From Phascolomyces articulosus (taxonomy: Eukaryota; Mucoromycota; Mucoromycetes; Mucorales; Lichtheimiaceae): a stretch of 64,000 nucleotides of DNA. The position numbers and the translations under genes were made by a program. Location: the NCBI GenBank assembly GCA_025677815.1, contig JAIXMP010000012.1, positions 124,001 through 188,000 of the forward strand. Reading direction: 5' to 3'. The notes under the pieces are model-generated. The model saw only the letters and a program-made list of their open reading frames with translations, had not been told where the DNA came from and did not search any database. Shown here in pieces: positions 47,028-60,500 of the stretch (position 1 is its first letter; every line of letters begins with the position of its first letter).

Positions 47028-47671
47028 ATGCTTCGATCGACTTTATTCCGTCATTCACGTGGATTAGCACCTCGCATCTGTCAACGTAACAATTCTACTG
47101 TTGCTTTGAGAGATTTGGAAACGCGTTGGACCACATTGTCTTCTTCTGAACAAAACGCCATTGCTAAACAACTTGAAGAAGCTCAAAAGGGTGATTGGAA
47201 AGTCCTTTCCACTGAGGATAAAAAGGCTGCTTGTAAGTTTTTTATATCTCTTTTTTCTTATTATATCTATTGTATTGTTTTCTTATTGAATAACGCTCTA
47301 TCCGCTATTTTTTTTTTTTTAGATTATATCGCGTTTGGTCCTCATGGTCCACGTCAGCCAATTACTCAACCTGGTCATGGTTCAAAAGTACTTGGTGGTG
47401 TAGCTGCTGTATTGGGCGTATCTAGTGTATTATTCTGGACTATTCGTGTCAATGGTAAATCAAAAGAAAGAGAGTGAGGATATGATAGGATAACAATGAT
47501 AGATAATAACTAACCATGAAAAAATACTTTTTTATAGGTCAAGAAACGCCTATTACCACTACCAGAGAATGGGAAGAAGCTACTAATGAGTACCTCAGAA
47601 AACAAAAATCTGATCCTATCTCTGGTATTTCATCTGAAGGGTACAAGGGTAAAGGTTATGTTACCCATTAA
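47028..47671 (+). CDS. Cytochrome c oxidase subunit IV (yeast Cox5a/b type)
   Basis: Nuclear-encoded subunit of mitochondrial complex IV. Exons 47028-47232, 47323-47454, 47538-47671 (471 nt, 156 aa), in phase. Start chosen at ATG 47028; the earlier in-frame codon at 47022 is TTG. The N-terminal about 24 residues (MLRSTLFRHSRGLAPRICQR) are basic and Ser/Leu-rich, a mitochondrial presequence. The matrix domain has LETRWTTLSSSEQNAIAKQL and GDWKVLSTEDKKAAYYIAFG, then GPHGPRQPI, then one transmembrane helix (about residues 93-110, VLGGVAAVLGVSSVLFW) and a C-terminal intermembrane-space tail ending EGYKGKGYVTH. Length is typical. It converges on the UBP3 gene with 271 bp between stop codons. Confidence 0.95.
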
Positions 47672-47942
47672 AAAGAGTCTATTTTTTTTTCACTTATAAA
47701 AATATAAACTGTATCTCTTCTTTGTCTTTTATATATTTATGTTATATGTATATATATACTTGTTTTTGTGAATTGATTTTGGTTTTTTGAAAGGTGTGGG
47801 GATAGGAGTGTGAAAAAAATGAAATAAATGACGTGAAATAAAAAAGTGTAACGTAAATAAGTTGAGTGAGAGAATGGTTAGGTAATGTACGTGTTTTGAG
47901 TATGTGGATTGTTGTTATTGTATAATAATGTTCCTCTATTTA
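47672..47942. terminator. Convergent 3' region of the COX and UBP3-type genes
   Basis: 271 bp of AT-rich sequence with T8, AT-rich (TATATGTATATATAT) and AATAAAT/AATAAAAAAG motifs that could serve polyadenylation on either strand. No gene. Confidence 0.4.
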
Positions 47943-50254
47943 CTATATTGATCGCATGTAGAAAAGAATATAAGCTGTTTGATCAGCGTGAATAGTTTCA
48001 GATGTTCGGGTATTTTCCTCTGCCATCAACACGTCTCTTTCGGAGACTGGTGTGATGTTTGTATCGTTGATATGCAGCCACATTCCATTCTGTCTCCGAA
48101 TCTCACAAGTATAGTGTCCGCCACCTGCGGATACGCCATGATGATATACGACTAAACAATTTTTATATTTATATAAGCTTTTCCTGTTCATGTTCTTCTT
48201 TTCCTTTCCTTTTTTAAATCCTTCTTTTTTCGAATAAACAAACAAAAAAATAAACTTACTGCCAAAGAGTTTATAAGTCACGGGTTTTGTGGATCGATGC
48301 ACTGGGGTTAACCATTCTTGATGGATCGTCAGCTCAGCGCCATATTGCACGGGTTTTTGAAGCTTTTGTACACCTCCTACATTATCAAAAACAAATCGCT
48401 TCATATGTAAAATCAACACTGGTGGTAATGTTTCCAAATACACTTGTTTGGTGGCTTCGACCCGTTGTCCTTTAGGGGACATGTAATCATGCATGATTTC
48501 TGGTACGGTCATATTACGAATAGCATCTTCGATGGTGGTGACATTGTCTGGTTGAATATCCAATGGTAATGATTGGAAAGGTTCCAAATTGGCTGAATCT
48601 TTGGCGCCAGGACATCTTAATGTTGATCGTACTTTACCACCAAAAACTTTGCTAATAGGGGAATCCTCAAAACCAGTCTATAGAGGTGAAATTGATCTCA
48701 TAAGTATCCCCAACGCTATTCAAACCTTCTTCCTTCGTATATCAAAAATATCAAATCATACCAATTGAAGATTGCTTGTTTTGTTACCAGGACCAACTTC
48801 AAGCCAGCCATTACCATGGGAAGCGGTGGCTGCTGCAGCTTCTTCGGATTTCTTCTTTTCTTTTAAAACTATAGTGACGTCCCTTATTAACCAATTCTCA
48901 TCCATTTGAATTATATCCATTTAATCAACTTACCAGAAACCATTTCTTCGTGCAAACCATCCAGTAAGAAACACAAGAATTCTTCTGCATCTTCTTGTCG
49001 TCCCTGTATACATCAATTTGAAATGAGTAACGATCTCTCTCTTATTCACCTTTGAAACAACCGTTTCCTCTCTTCTTTGCTCCTCCATTTCCATTTCCTC
49101 CTACCTTCAAAGAATCAAATCGTTTTTGTCCACGTAAAGCATCATACACATATTCGGGAACAAAAGGTTCCCCATAAGGTTCTGTTTTCACTTGTTCGTT
49201 TTGAGCAGGTTCTGGTTTAAACTCATTCATAAATTCAATCATGGAATCCAACAAAGGAGTCTTGCTTCTAAACGAATGAACCACATGTTGTCCAATGGTC
49301 TTTAAAAGATTATAAAATGGAGGACAATGGGAAAGAGGTTGTAAGATCACATTCATAAAGCACGTGTTGACATTGTTGATAAGACCACGCGGTTCAAGCA
49401 AAGGACTATTGAATCGGGGTTCATACCGATGAATAATATCAGCAATACCCATAAATTTGGTAGGAACAGTGGCTGTTGGTTGAACCAACATAGCATTGGC
49501 ACCTCCATTCACGGACAATTTACCCACTGGGGAAGAAGATCCACTGATAGGTGATTTAGATGCACCCTGAGCTGCTGCTGCTGCCGCATTGGTAGTCTTT
49601 GCTTTAGATGATACGTCTTCTGATTTTAATAATGCTGCCCAAGTCGTAGGTTTTGCCTTGGGTGTTTCTGCAGAAGAAACAGCTGGCGATTTGGATGGTT
49701 GTTGTTGTTGCTGCAGTGAAGGGGATGGGGCAGATGATTCCGCAGTAATGGTAGGTTTTGTTGCTGTGGTAGTACCATTCACCAATGGTTTTTCTTTTGA
49801 TGTTCCATTGGTGCTAATCGTTGTTGTTGCTGTTACCGTAGATTCCACTATTGATTGTTTTTGCTCGTTATTAGTGTTACGTGGCGTTCGTTTTCCTTGA
49901 ACACCCGTTGCAAATGGGGTCTACAATACATATTAAATTAATTATCCAGCTTGTCAAAAAAAAAAGTAACACCAATCCAAACCATCTATCCTTCCCCCCT
50001 TTTTTTTTCCACTCCTCGAGAAAAAAATAATACCTTTTTTGGTGGAAATAACGAAACACCTGCTTGATTAAGAACAGAATTGATCTCTTCACGACTGAGA
50101 TCGCCAAACCCAAAGGTTGGCGGCGTAAGTGCCTGTTCAGATTTCTAATCAATTAAAAAAATAGGGTTAGTTTTTCTTAATCCAATCCATCATTGACATT
50201 ATTTTTTTTTACACGTTCAATCATTCTTTTCCATTATACCTTCCCCGATGGCAT
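47943..50254 (-). CDS. Ubiquitin-specific protease of the Ubp3/USP10 type, 7 exons
   Basis: Exons 50254-50240, 50144-50034, 49920-49105, 49003-48934, 48868-48762, 48677-48260, 48151-47943 (1,746 nt, 581 aa), all GT-AG and in phase. The first coding exon is only 15 nt. Residues 18-22 (FGDLS) match the FGDF element by which USP10 docks on G3BP; yeast Ubp3 partners Bre5, also NTF2-like. A low-complexity linker carries WAALL. Catalytic core: Cys229 in [16 protein letters not shown], then [38 protein letters not shown], His525 in GGGHYTCEI and Asp542 in HINDTN. The Gly normally two residues before Thr-Cys is Val here; yeast Ubp3 also varies at this site. Predicted roles are COPII/ribophagy/stress-granule deubiquitination with a Bre5-like cofactor, by homology. 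Confidence 0.93.
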
Positions 50255-51545
50255 TACTGTTCCGGGAAGAGGTGTATGAATCGAAACTGAGGGTGAAATG
50301 GTGAATAAGAGTTTTTTTTTTGGTGCTTGTACTTTTTTTTTTTTAGGACAAAAAAGTTCTAAATTATTTGAATGCTGTTATATATTGGTGTCAAATATAT
50401 AAAATGTGTGCGTAAAGTGCTGTAAATAATTAAATGGTGTGCTTTTTTTTACTGTGTTTTAACGTCCTTTAAGGTATATTAATTCTCGAGTTCCAAATGC
50501 GTATAAAAGTTTTCGAGTAAAGTGAATTAAAGGGAATTATTAAAATAAAACAAGGAGGAGGAAAGGATGTTGGGTTTGTTGTTCGAAAGAGGAGGGGGTT
50601 AGAGGATGTTTATATATGTTGCTTGCTTGTTGTTGTATATAAAATGGTGTGGGGGAGAGAGTCCTGAATGCTGACAAAGAAAAATAAAAACAAGAAAAAA
50701 ATGTAAATGTACAAAGAGAAAAAAAAGAAAGGAATCAGAAAGAACCTGCACGTAGCATAATAATATGTAAAGAAAAAAATAGAATGAAAATAATACAAAT
50801 GATCTTTTTTAATCGAACAGAAAAAAAAAGAAAAAAAGATTCAATTGCGAAAAAAAAGAAGAGGATTCACAAAAAAACAAGATCAGCTTTTTTTTTTCTT
50901 TCCAAAAAAAAAAGGCTGGGTTATTATTGATTAACGTCCCCTCCTCGTCCGTACATTGGCTGCCAATACTACTTATAAAATTCTCCAAATCATAGCTCCC
51001 TTAATAGCTATAGTAATTCAGTGATTTGTAATCAAGGATTTAGCTTCATATCAGTTATCAAAATATGTCACCACGAACCAATTGTCTCGAATACTATTTT
51101 TTCTTTGACTATCTAATTGACAAAAGATCAACAATATTTGGATGCTGGGTGTCAAGAAAGGTGTTTCAGTAGGATCACACATGGTTACTGATTTTATACT
51201 TAGAGTATGATTCTTTCCCTGCTCTTTGTCATCATCATCACACCAGTAATAAATAGATCCTATTAAACAATATCTATCAATTAAAACCCATATAAAGATA
51301 TAAAACCATTATTTACATAGCTGGATATATATCAAAAAAGAGAGAAAAAGCAATAGAGTTACTTATGAGTTACACTAACCCCGTTTTTCTTTTCGGGAAC
51401 CTATTGAAGAACTCGAACATACTCTAAAACAAAATATACATATATCCATTCACACACCCACCTTAATACTCACACTTCTTCCTCTTCTTCTTCTCACTTT
51501 TTCACTTTTTTTTTTCTTTGTACATGTACCTGGCTGGTTTCCAGC
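50255..51545. promoter_or_regulatory. Divergent promoter region of the UBP3-type and SZT2 genes
   Basis: 1.29 kb, AT-rich with many A/T runs. Small frames on either strand (50798-50610, 51680-51450) lack motifs; the second overlaps SZT2 exons 1-2 and is a shadow. No specific sites claimed. Confidence 0.4.
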
Positions 51546-54500
51546 ATGTCCAATGCAGACGAGTAAGTTATCTCTTCTTTTTATATTTCGGTCACAGTTT
51601 TGTCTAACATAAGATATTAGCAACACCACCATTGTCACCACGTCGTCCGATAATAATAAAAACAACAATCCCCATGCCACCCATTTAACCAGTCAAAATT
51701 TAAAGGTGCGTACGTTTAAAATAACTATATCGAATGGAACGACAAGGTGAAACAAAAATAACTAATAAATAAGGGGTGATAATAGAGTGCTCGTAGCGCG
51801 ATCCTCTTTACCAAAAATGCAGCTTTTCATTCGAGAACAACACTTACATTATGGCTTTTCAATCGCATGTTTGAACCTATTGATCCAAGTTATGAACATG
51901 AGGTATATATATAAGAATAATAAGAAGAACAAGAAACATGAGTTTATTTAAGATAACCTTTCTATTCCAAATAGGGTATGAGTTTCTTGGAAATATCCAA
52001 TAACACACTATCATCGGTTCCAAGTACACCTACAGCCACCGTAGCGACTCAACAACAACAACAAGAGGGAGAAGAGACAAAAATAAAACAGGAGGAAGAA
52101 ATTATGATATTGACACCTCGAACACGTATCCTTTCCATTGCCAATGAATATTGTATGGTGATCATGATGGATTTAAGTTCTAGTCTTGCAACGACCGATG
52201 TCAATCGAGGCAATATTATGATTGATAACATTCATGCTACGTACGTATTTCTCTCTCTCTCTCGTATTTTATATCAAGTGCAGCAGAGAGAATAGTCTTA
52301 TCATCTAAAACAAAAAACACCATCTTTGTTTCTTTTAGACTTCGTAATATTATGGTGGGTCTCGCTCAGCCACTTCCCATGCCAACGACCACATCCAATT
52401 TTGCATCAGTATGTGTTTTTTTTAATAATAGCTGATTCATTAAAAGAAAAAAAAACACATTATCTCACTCTATTATTATTATTAGTTTGAACCAATCATT
52501 CGCTTAACCGTGATTGCCGAATGTTCACAATTTGGATCCAATATCAATGTAATTCCTATTTTGGCCGAATTCCCTACCATGCGTGTATTTTTACAAAATG
52601 TACGAGTGACACCTTCAAACGTATCCTCCATCTTGAAAATTCTTCATGATAATGTTGCTATTTTCTTACGTGATCTTGCTACGTTTCGACAAAAGTTGAC
52701 CAAACGACGGTCGAAACTTGGATATGAATTGGATGTACGAAGAAACCATTCGTCGGTCATGATGGATCATGAAGGAGAAGAAGGGACACATGAAGGAAGG
52801 GATGAATTTTTTGATGGAACCACAACGTATATGGAACCTCTACAAGATACCACATTGACAGCAACCACAACCACAACAACGACTACAACTACAGGCAAAT
52901 CCACCAAGAAAAAAGGACAAAAGGATGGAAAAACTAGTGCACCGAAAAAAACAAAGAATACAAAATCACAAACCAGCAATACACAAAAATCCACAACAAC
53001 ATCTTCTACCACGACCACCACTACAAATACACGATCACGTCAACAGAATCGATCCAATGAACATCATAGCAAAAAAGATATTTGGGGTGTGGGTAAAACA
53101 GGGAGTAATCTCTCATATATTCTTCATGCAGGTGTTTTTGCACTTGATCTATTACCGCCTACCGGCCAACGTTCCTTGATTTTGTTGACTGATGGTGTTG
53201 TCAAATCCAACATTCAAGATGAAATGATCATTCGTCAATTATCTAGTGATGGTATTACTTGTAACGTGGTTCAAATCAGTGCTGGACCTTTTATGGATTG
53301 TAATTTTGGTTTTATACCCGATACCGATATTTTGAAATTTGTTGCTAGTGCCACCGGAGGTCAATACATTCATATTGAAGAATTATTATGGGCTTCACCT
53401 TCCTTGAATCACAAAAATAATTATGGTTCGACGGCAACAACACCATCCACAACAGGTTCGCTGGATATTCTGGATCGTATGATGGGAGAATTGACATTGC
53501 CTCAACAAAAATTTTTGATGCATGAAATATTTTTGGATAAGTCGGTTTTAAGAAGAGGAGCAGGATCGGGAACAACAGGTACAGCAGCAACGTCTCCCGA
53601 AAAATCACAGCAAAACAATTATCTCGCAATGGGAACAGCGGGAGGGACAACAGTTGGAAGAGGAGCACGGAATAGATTTTCATGGATTCCACATGCTGAA
53701 CCGGAATCTGTTGAATCAAAATTATTACGATACCAAGAATACGTATTGCCAACACCACTTTCTCATGTCATTGCTGCACGTACACGACAGGGCTTTTCTT
53801 TAATTTCAATTACACTGGATCGACGACGTGTTACACCTTTGAATAGTTCTTCATCACGAGGTATAGGAGGAGGAGGTCATGGTGGAAAAAAAGTGCAAGT
53901 GGTCATTACACTTTCACTTCAGTGGCAGCCTCAAATCACCATTGAGTATCGTATTCGCGCCGTTCTTTCGCCCAACAACGATTGGATCCTTTCGAGCTAT
54001 TTTGGTACAGGTACTATTTTCGAAGATGCAACCTACCTATCCTCATCAGCAGGAAGTATCAACCCGAATTTTAGTCGATTACTTGCAGCATTGATCAATC
54101 CAAAAACAGAAATCTTGATTCGCGCCAACAATACGTTCTCTCATCTCCTTGGTAATTGGGATCAATTCCAACGTCGATTCCAAGTCATGGGTATTTTTAC
54201 AGGTGGTGGGACTCAAGGACATTCTTCCAACAACAGTATAGGCAATTTACCCGGTTCTGCTGCCATTCTGAAAATAAGCAAACTGAAACAATTATTGACC
54301 ACCATTTCTGAAGCAGACAAACAACTCAATACCTTCCTCACTGTCGTAGAAAGCAACACAATGAATCGTCGAATGATGGCTTCCTCTTATATTTCTCATT
54401 TCCAAGAAGTATGGCAAAAAATGGACGACAGTAGTGACGTGCGACATTATACATCGTGTTGGTACGATACCCATCATCATTTTGATCTTATTTTACATTT

Positions 54501-57500
54501 TACTCCTTATTATTGTTATACCTACCGAAACCATTCGTCATCCACAACGAATTATATTGCTTCCGCAGAAGAAGCCGTCATTTCGACCGTACTCGACATA
54601 CTGACGGAGCTACTTCGTCAAATGACGGATTTTATCAGTAATCGAGGCACGTTTATCAAGATATCTCCTCCAGTAATCGCCAGTCATAGTGCTCGTATGC
54701 ATGAAATTCAAATCACGCATGAGAATTTGCGCACGATTCATATTGATGTACGATTCTTTAATACCCCATTAACCACACGGTTACAAATCATGGAAGAATT
54801 GATGCATATCTTGGGTACACGTATTGAATTGAACGAGGGACAAATATTGGCAGATCTTGATATTGGTCATCCTTCTGATTCGGCAACGGTAAATCATACA
54901 ACCACAACAATGGCGACGACACGTAATAATTATCGATCTTCGACCGCTAAAATTGAAATTGCCAAACGACCACTCTTTGGTTTATTGATGCGTGATACAG
55001 AACATTATTTTGGTATTGCCAAGGGACGTGAAGAAGGATATTATCGTCGAAGACCTACCACTGCTGCTTTACTAGCAGGTGAATACATTGTCCGTAATTA
55101 TTTACGAAGACAACGTTGGAGTTGGGATACCAAGGTGGCAGTACCGGTTGAAGGGATTGCAGATGATTTTTATGGGTTGCATTCACTCCATGATCTCGCA
55201 TTTGAAAGATTATGTCAAGCAAGATTAAAGGAGGTAAATTCTAACTTTTTTTTTACTGTTTTGTTTTGGATGAACCAGGACCCACTGTTATATTAACGAT
55301 TAAAAATTCCATCCTTCTAGGGTTATGTATTGATTTCATTCAATGAGAACACTTGCCATTTTTACAAGGAATTTCAAGATCGTAACACAACCGAACGATC
55401 AGCTCAATATTTTATATGGCGCGATCCAGCTAAACATATTTTAACAACAGAATTCTGGCTAGAACCTGTGACACGCGATGCACATCGAATTGAACGCGAT
55501 ATAGTACAGACGGAACAACGACGTTTATTTCAACAAGACAGAAAAATCATATCCAGACTTGTCACATTTGATTGGACATTTGTTACTGGTCATCAACAAC
55601 AACGTGGTCTTTCTCCTCCGTCCAGTGGTAAAACAATAGACGAGAGTCATCTGGATAATGATTTATTAGGTATTCATCATATTAGAAAATCCATGGTCAT
55701 TGATATATCCTCTGTATTACGGCCAAGCATCTTTTCCATCGCAGTTTACCCTTGTCCACAGCAACAACAATCTGTTGGTGATTATCATTTGAATCCATCT
55801 TTACCACCGAACGGTATGGATTCTACTACAGTGGCAGTGACTACAACTGATCCATCACAAATACACGGTGTTGTTTGGTTACAAACGGAACGTTATTTAC
55901 CTCTGACAGCTCCTGTGGCGTCCATCACTTCACCCAGCAAGACAGATGATAGTTACAATACAAGAAGTTGGCACGGAGGAAGTAATAATGCAATGGCATC
56001 TCCTTCCATTAGTCTTATTCGCGGTGGTAACAGTAGTCACTACGTAGGATCAGCATGCCAATGTCCACGACCGGATCATGAATTTCTTTCTCATAGAGAA
56101 GCATTATCCGATCTGCCTTCTTCATATCGCGATGTCGTGTTAACACATTATTATTTTCAACAATATCTTTGCGTTCTTGCTGATTGTAAGTTGGATACCA
56201 AGTCACCTTTACCCAATGATAGCTTCTGGTCTTCATTTTTCCGAGAAATTATCCATGGAAGTAGTAGTCCTGAAACACATGCCTCCAAGAGCACCTTACG
56301 ATTCGTGCGACGGATTACCGATATGGAGTGCTTTATCAAGACGTTTAATCCAAGTACATTTATTGTTGCATTGATACCTTCCCTGACCACGTTGGTGCAA
56401 GGTGCATCCGATACATCTTCCTCTCCAGGAGATGGCCATTTGGGCTTTTTATTGTTTGAATGTCATCGACAAACAGCAACAAGTCGAATGGGTGAAGCCT
56501 ATCATGATGAAGAGGACGAGAGCAACAATAACAATCATAGTGAACATGTGTCGAGTGGGAAAGGATATACATTTAAAGAAATTGATTTTTCATCGATCAA
56601 AGAATCTATTCTATCACCACGCCTCACTCATGGGTTTAATCACGGAGGAAAGACAAGCAATGAAGAAGAAGATGCACAACAACATCATAAAGTACTTTCT
56701 GATTATAAATCTCGATTATTACAAGACATGACGGATATTTATTCCAGTTGTTATGCAAAATCAATCTATTCATCCCTTTTGTTTGGTAGTATGGTGGCAG
56801 ATCAAGATTTCGACAAGGTGTTGGATATTTGTGAAGAAACGGTTTTGGATATTGATCTTACTGGATATCTCAATGTACAAACATTATTAAAACGGCACGG
56901 CAGAACTAGGTATAAAAAGTGAAATAGATAGATAATGTAAATCAGGGAAAGGATCGTGTTTTACTCACGAATAAAATGTTTCTCAATAATTCTTAGTGTC
57001 GATGAATGGAACTCAGCACAACAACGATTCAATTCTGTTCTTGAACATTATTTCGAACCCATCATGTATTCCAAAAAGAGAAGCCAATTCATTTATTGTT
57101 ATCGACCTGCTCATGTCAAAATTGGACAGCATCACAAATCAGAAACAACAGGTGCCAAGTTGACCAAATTGGCGGATATTGTTGTGTCAGCTCAGTGTCC
57201 CCTCTTTATTCGACTTGAATATACGTTGAAGAATTCAAAACAATCGACGACAATGACACTTCCATTGGAATTCCTTCCGACTTCTTATGAAGGGCAGGAT
57301 GCACTCGGACAATTGTTTAATTATGAACCTGTAGATATTGGATCGCTTGAATCTCCTGTGGCATCTGTGGATGAGTCGTCAGCTACGGTCCGTCTCGTGT
57401 GTATGACTATTCCGCAAACGAAATATGCACCTGTGGTTCATTCACGCCATTCTCACGGATGTCCAGCGGAAAATCCTGTTCACCATCAATCGTAAAGTAT

Positions 57501-60500
57501 CCACTAGATAAGATGTGAACGATACATTTTATGTATATTGATCCATTAATTATTTATGTTTTTGTTTTCCAGGTCGTTATTTGACAATGAAAATGAATAC
57601 CGTGAAGCACTTTCTGGATTAAGTACTGAAAAGCAAGACGCACTGATTGAAACAAAAGCTCGTTTAGCTTGGTTATTGACAGAAGAAGTCATGCATGGAT
57701 TATTACGTGCAGGTCCAGTCACGGATGTCGTTGTACGATATATACAAAGTCATTTAATGAAAAAGAATCCATTTGTTGATTTCCCAACGACGATGGTGAT
57801 TCCACTTGTCTTTGTCAAGGATCAACAAATGAGTCGACGTGTATTCCTTGAACAACTGGAACGTAATGCCATGACACCCTACAAATTAGTACGTGTAGGT
57901 GATTGTTTTTATGCAACAGATCAAAAGGAGTACACAGATATATTTGATGCAGGCGATAGCTATTTCTATCGATCATCAGAAACAACGAGCCAACATCAAC
58001 ATCAACCCCAAGAAGGAGCAGACTTTTTTATGGATTTGGGTATTGAAGTCTATTCCGATAAACCATCCCACCCCCAACAACAAACGTTACAACAGCAGCA
58101 GCAATCATCTCAGCAGCAAGAAAATGTGGCTGGTTCACCGAATGATGAGTTTTGTGAAGGTTTGGGCATTAGTATTATGGAACCAGATATATTTTCAGAT
58201 GAGGAGAATCCAACAAGTACGAACAATATGGTAGACCATCAGCAAGTTTATCAACAACTCTATTGGCTATTAATTATTCCTCGTTCACAAACGGTTCAAA
58301 TATACTTTTATTCAAAAATGCCTCAATCTGTCAATCGATCAGAAATTGTGCGTATGACCAAGGTCATGATCAATGATGCTATTGAACGAACAAACAAGTT
58401 GGTTCTTTTACAGCATTTGAATGCTACTCGTGTTTGCAGGTAGAAATCCATAGTTTCAAAGGAAATAGCCACTCTATCCTAAAATAAGATATATCTAACG
58501 AGATGATATTTTCTATTAGCAAATATTTATTGGCCAATACCGATGCAGCATCGAACAATGCCAATGACATGTCCAGCGATGAATCATCCGATGATAGCAA
58601 TGACAATGGTAAATCCAATTATATGGATACAACGACAGCTACAGGAGGAAATTTGGTTGAAATGCTTTCCACCTCAGGTGAAGAAGCTTCTTTTACTCCA
58701 CCCAAGAAATTCCGCCCTGGTCAATTTGCATGCGATGTGATATTTACATGGCGATTCCCTCTTCATTGGCGATTACAGCCTAATATTGCACTAAACGCTC
58801 TTTCTTCGGATGTCTTGCGCCATTTCACTGTCAGGAACAGACCCAATATATTTGTTTGTATGCGTGATGATACAGTGATTTATTGCACACTTCATGAATC
58901 GACTGTCGTGAATCATTATACGGATGGTAGTATTATTGATTATCCTATGAATGATGATACTCAACAACACCAACAATCCATGCGAGCTACTTCACCTCAC
59001 AATTCATTGTTAGCCATGGGTATCAATGATTCAATGGCTTTCTCTCATCATTCGCGGGCTCAATCAGCGCAACCAACAGCTACATCGTATTCACTGTCGC
59101 AGCAAACCCAACAAGATAGTCATCATGGTGGTGGTAACAATGGAACTAATAATAGTAGTCGTCGAACAAGCCCAAGATCAAGTCCAGGTGGTAAAGTGCA
59201 TAGTACGAATAGTATTCAATTATCTCCAGAACCGCGCAAGTCGACACGTACAGTCGAATCACGGGAGTTGGTACTTGAAGTATATGGCGTCGATTTACCT
59301 AATTGGATTTCTGATGAATTGGTTGATTTGTTGGAGAATCGATTAATGTCGCATGTAACACTTAAAGAAGTTCAGCAATTTTTGCTCCGAAATCCTGGAT
59401 CAAAATTATCGCGTGCTGTAAGTGTACTTTTCTCTTTTGCTTTCTTTTCAGTAAATAGTGGAAGGCTGGGAAAAAAGCACAGGGTTGTTATATATGATAT
59501 AGACTGATTGTTCTCTTTCCCTTTCTTTTTGACAATAGGACATTGATTTTATACTTCCAGTGGATAAAACACCTGCAGTGCATGAAAATATGCAATTACC
59601 CACGGATATTTGTGATAGGGTTCAATTTGCACGACTCTTACGTGAAAGTGTCTTGACGAATTCCATTCGAGTTTTAACGGGCAATGGACTTGCTACTTCA
59701 CTCAAGAATTATCGACTTCGTCAACAGTATAATAACTTCAATCTTGGCAGCAGAGGATCTTATTTTACACAGTAAGTTCAGGAAATGAGAAAAAATTAAT
59801 AGTTTACACGACCAAAAAAATATACAAGTGATTCACTAACACTTACGCTCTATTCCATTTATTAGTAAGGACAATCTCAATCCAGAAAATGCTGCAGTAG
59901 AAGAATTATGTTTTTATTACAGCTGTATTAACCGTACACCAGGTGTCTGTACGGATCTCGAGTTAAACATTGGACAAGGTGTAGCTGGCGTTATCCTTTC
60001 GTTTAACGATTTCCTGATAGAAAATGACATGCAATCCACTACGACAGACACAGAGAAACAACCTCCTGATGCCATGCCACGCAGTTTATTATCTGCCTTT
60101 GCGTCTAAATCAGCTTACAATAGTAATATGGGCGATCAACAACATCATCAACTACACTTTGGAAGGTCACTCTCAGTAGATATTTGGACTGTTGGACAAG
60201 TCGATGGCCGTGCTTTATATGATCATATTTACAAATGTTTTAGACAAAGTATTTGTGATTATATCATTGAACAATCTATAGCAAGTACATTACCACTATT
60301 CGAAGATGGAGTTGGAGCAACAGAAGAAACACCTTTGGAGGATATAAGTGATGTTCAATTTAGTGCATTGCTGTCATCTTTGGTTCATGTACTTGAAGGA
60401 TCCTATCTTTGGAATAACCCAAGTGTCAATATGGTTTCTTATCCTGTCCACTTGCAACCATGGAGTTTGAATCAAGTAGTCCAACGACTCAATGCTGATT

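Noticed and set aside
52767..53021. Minus-strand V/F-rich ORF opposite SZT2
   Set aside because: It is the antisense shadow of the Thr/Lys-rich insert.
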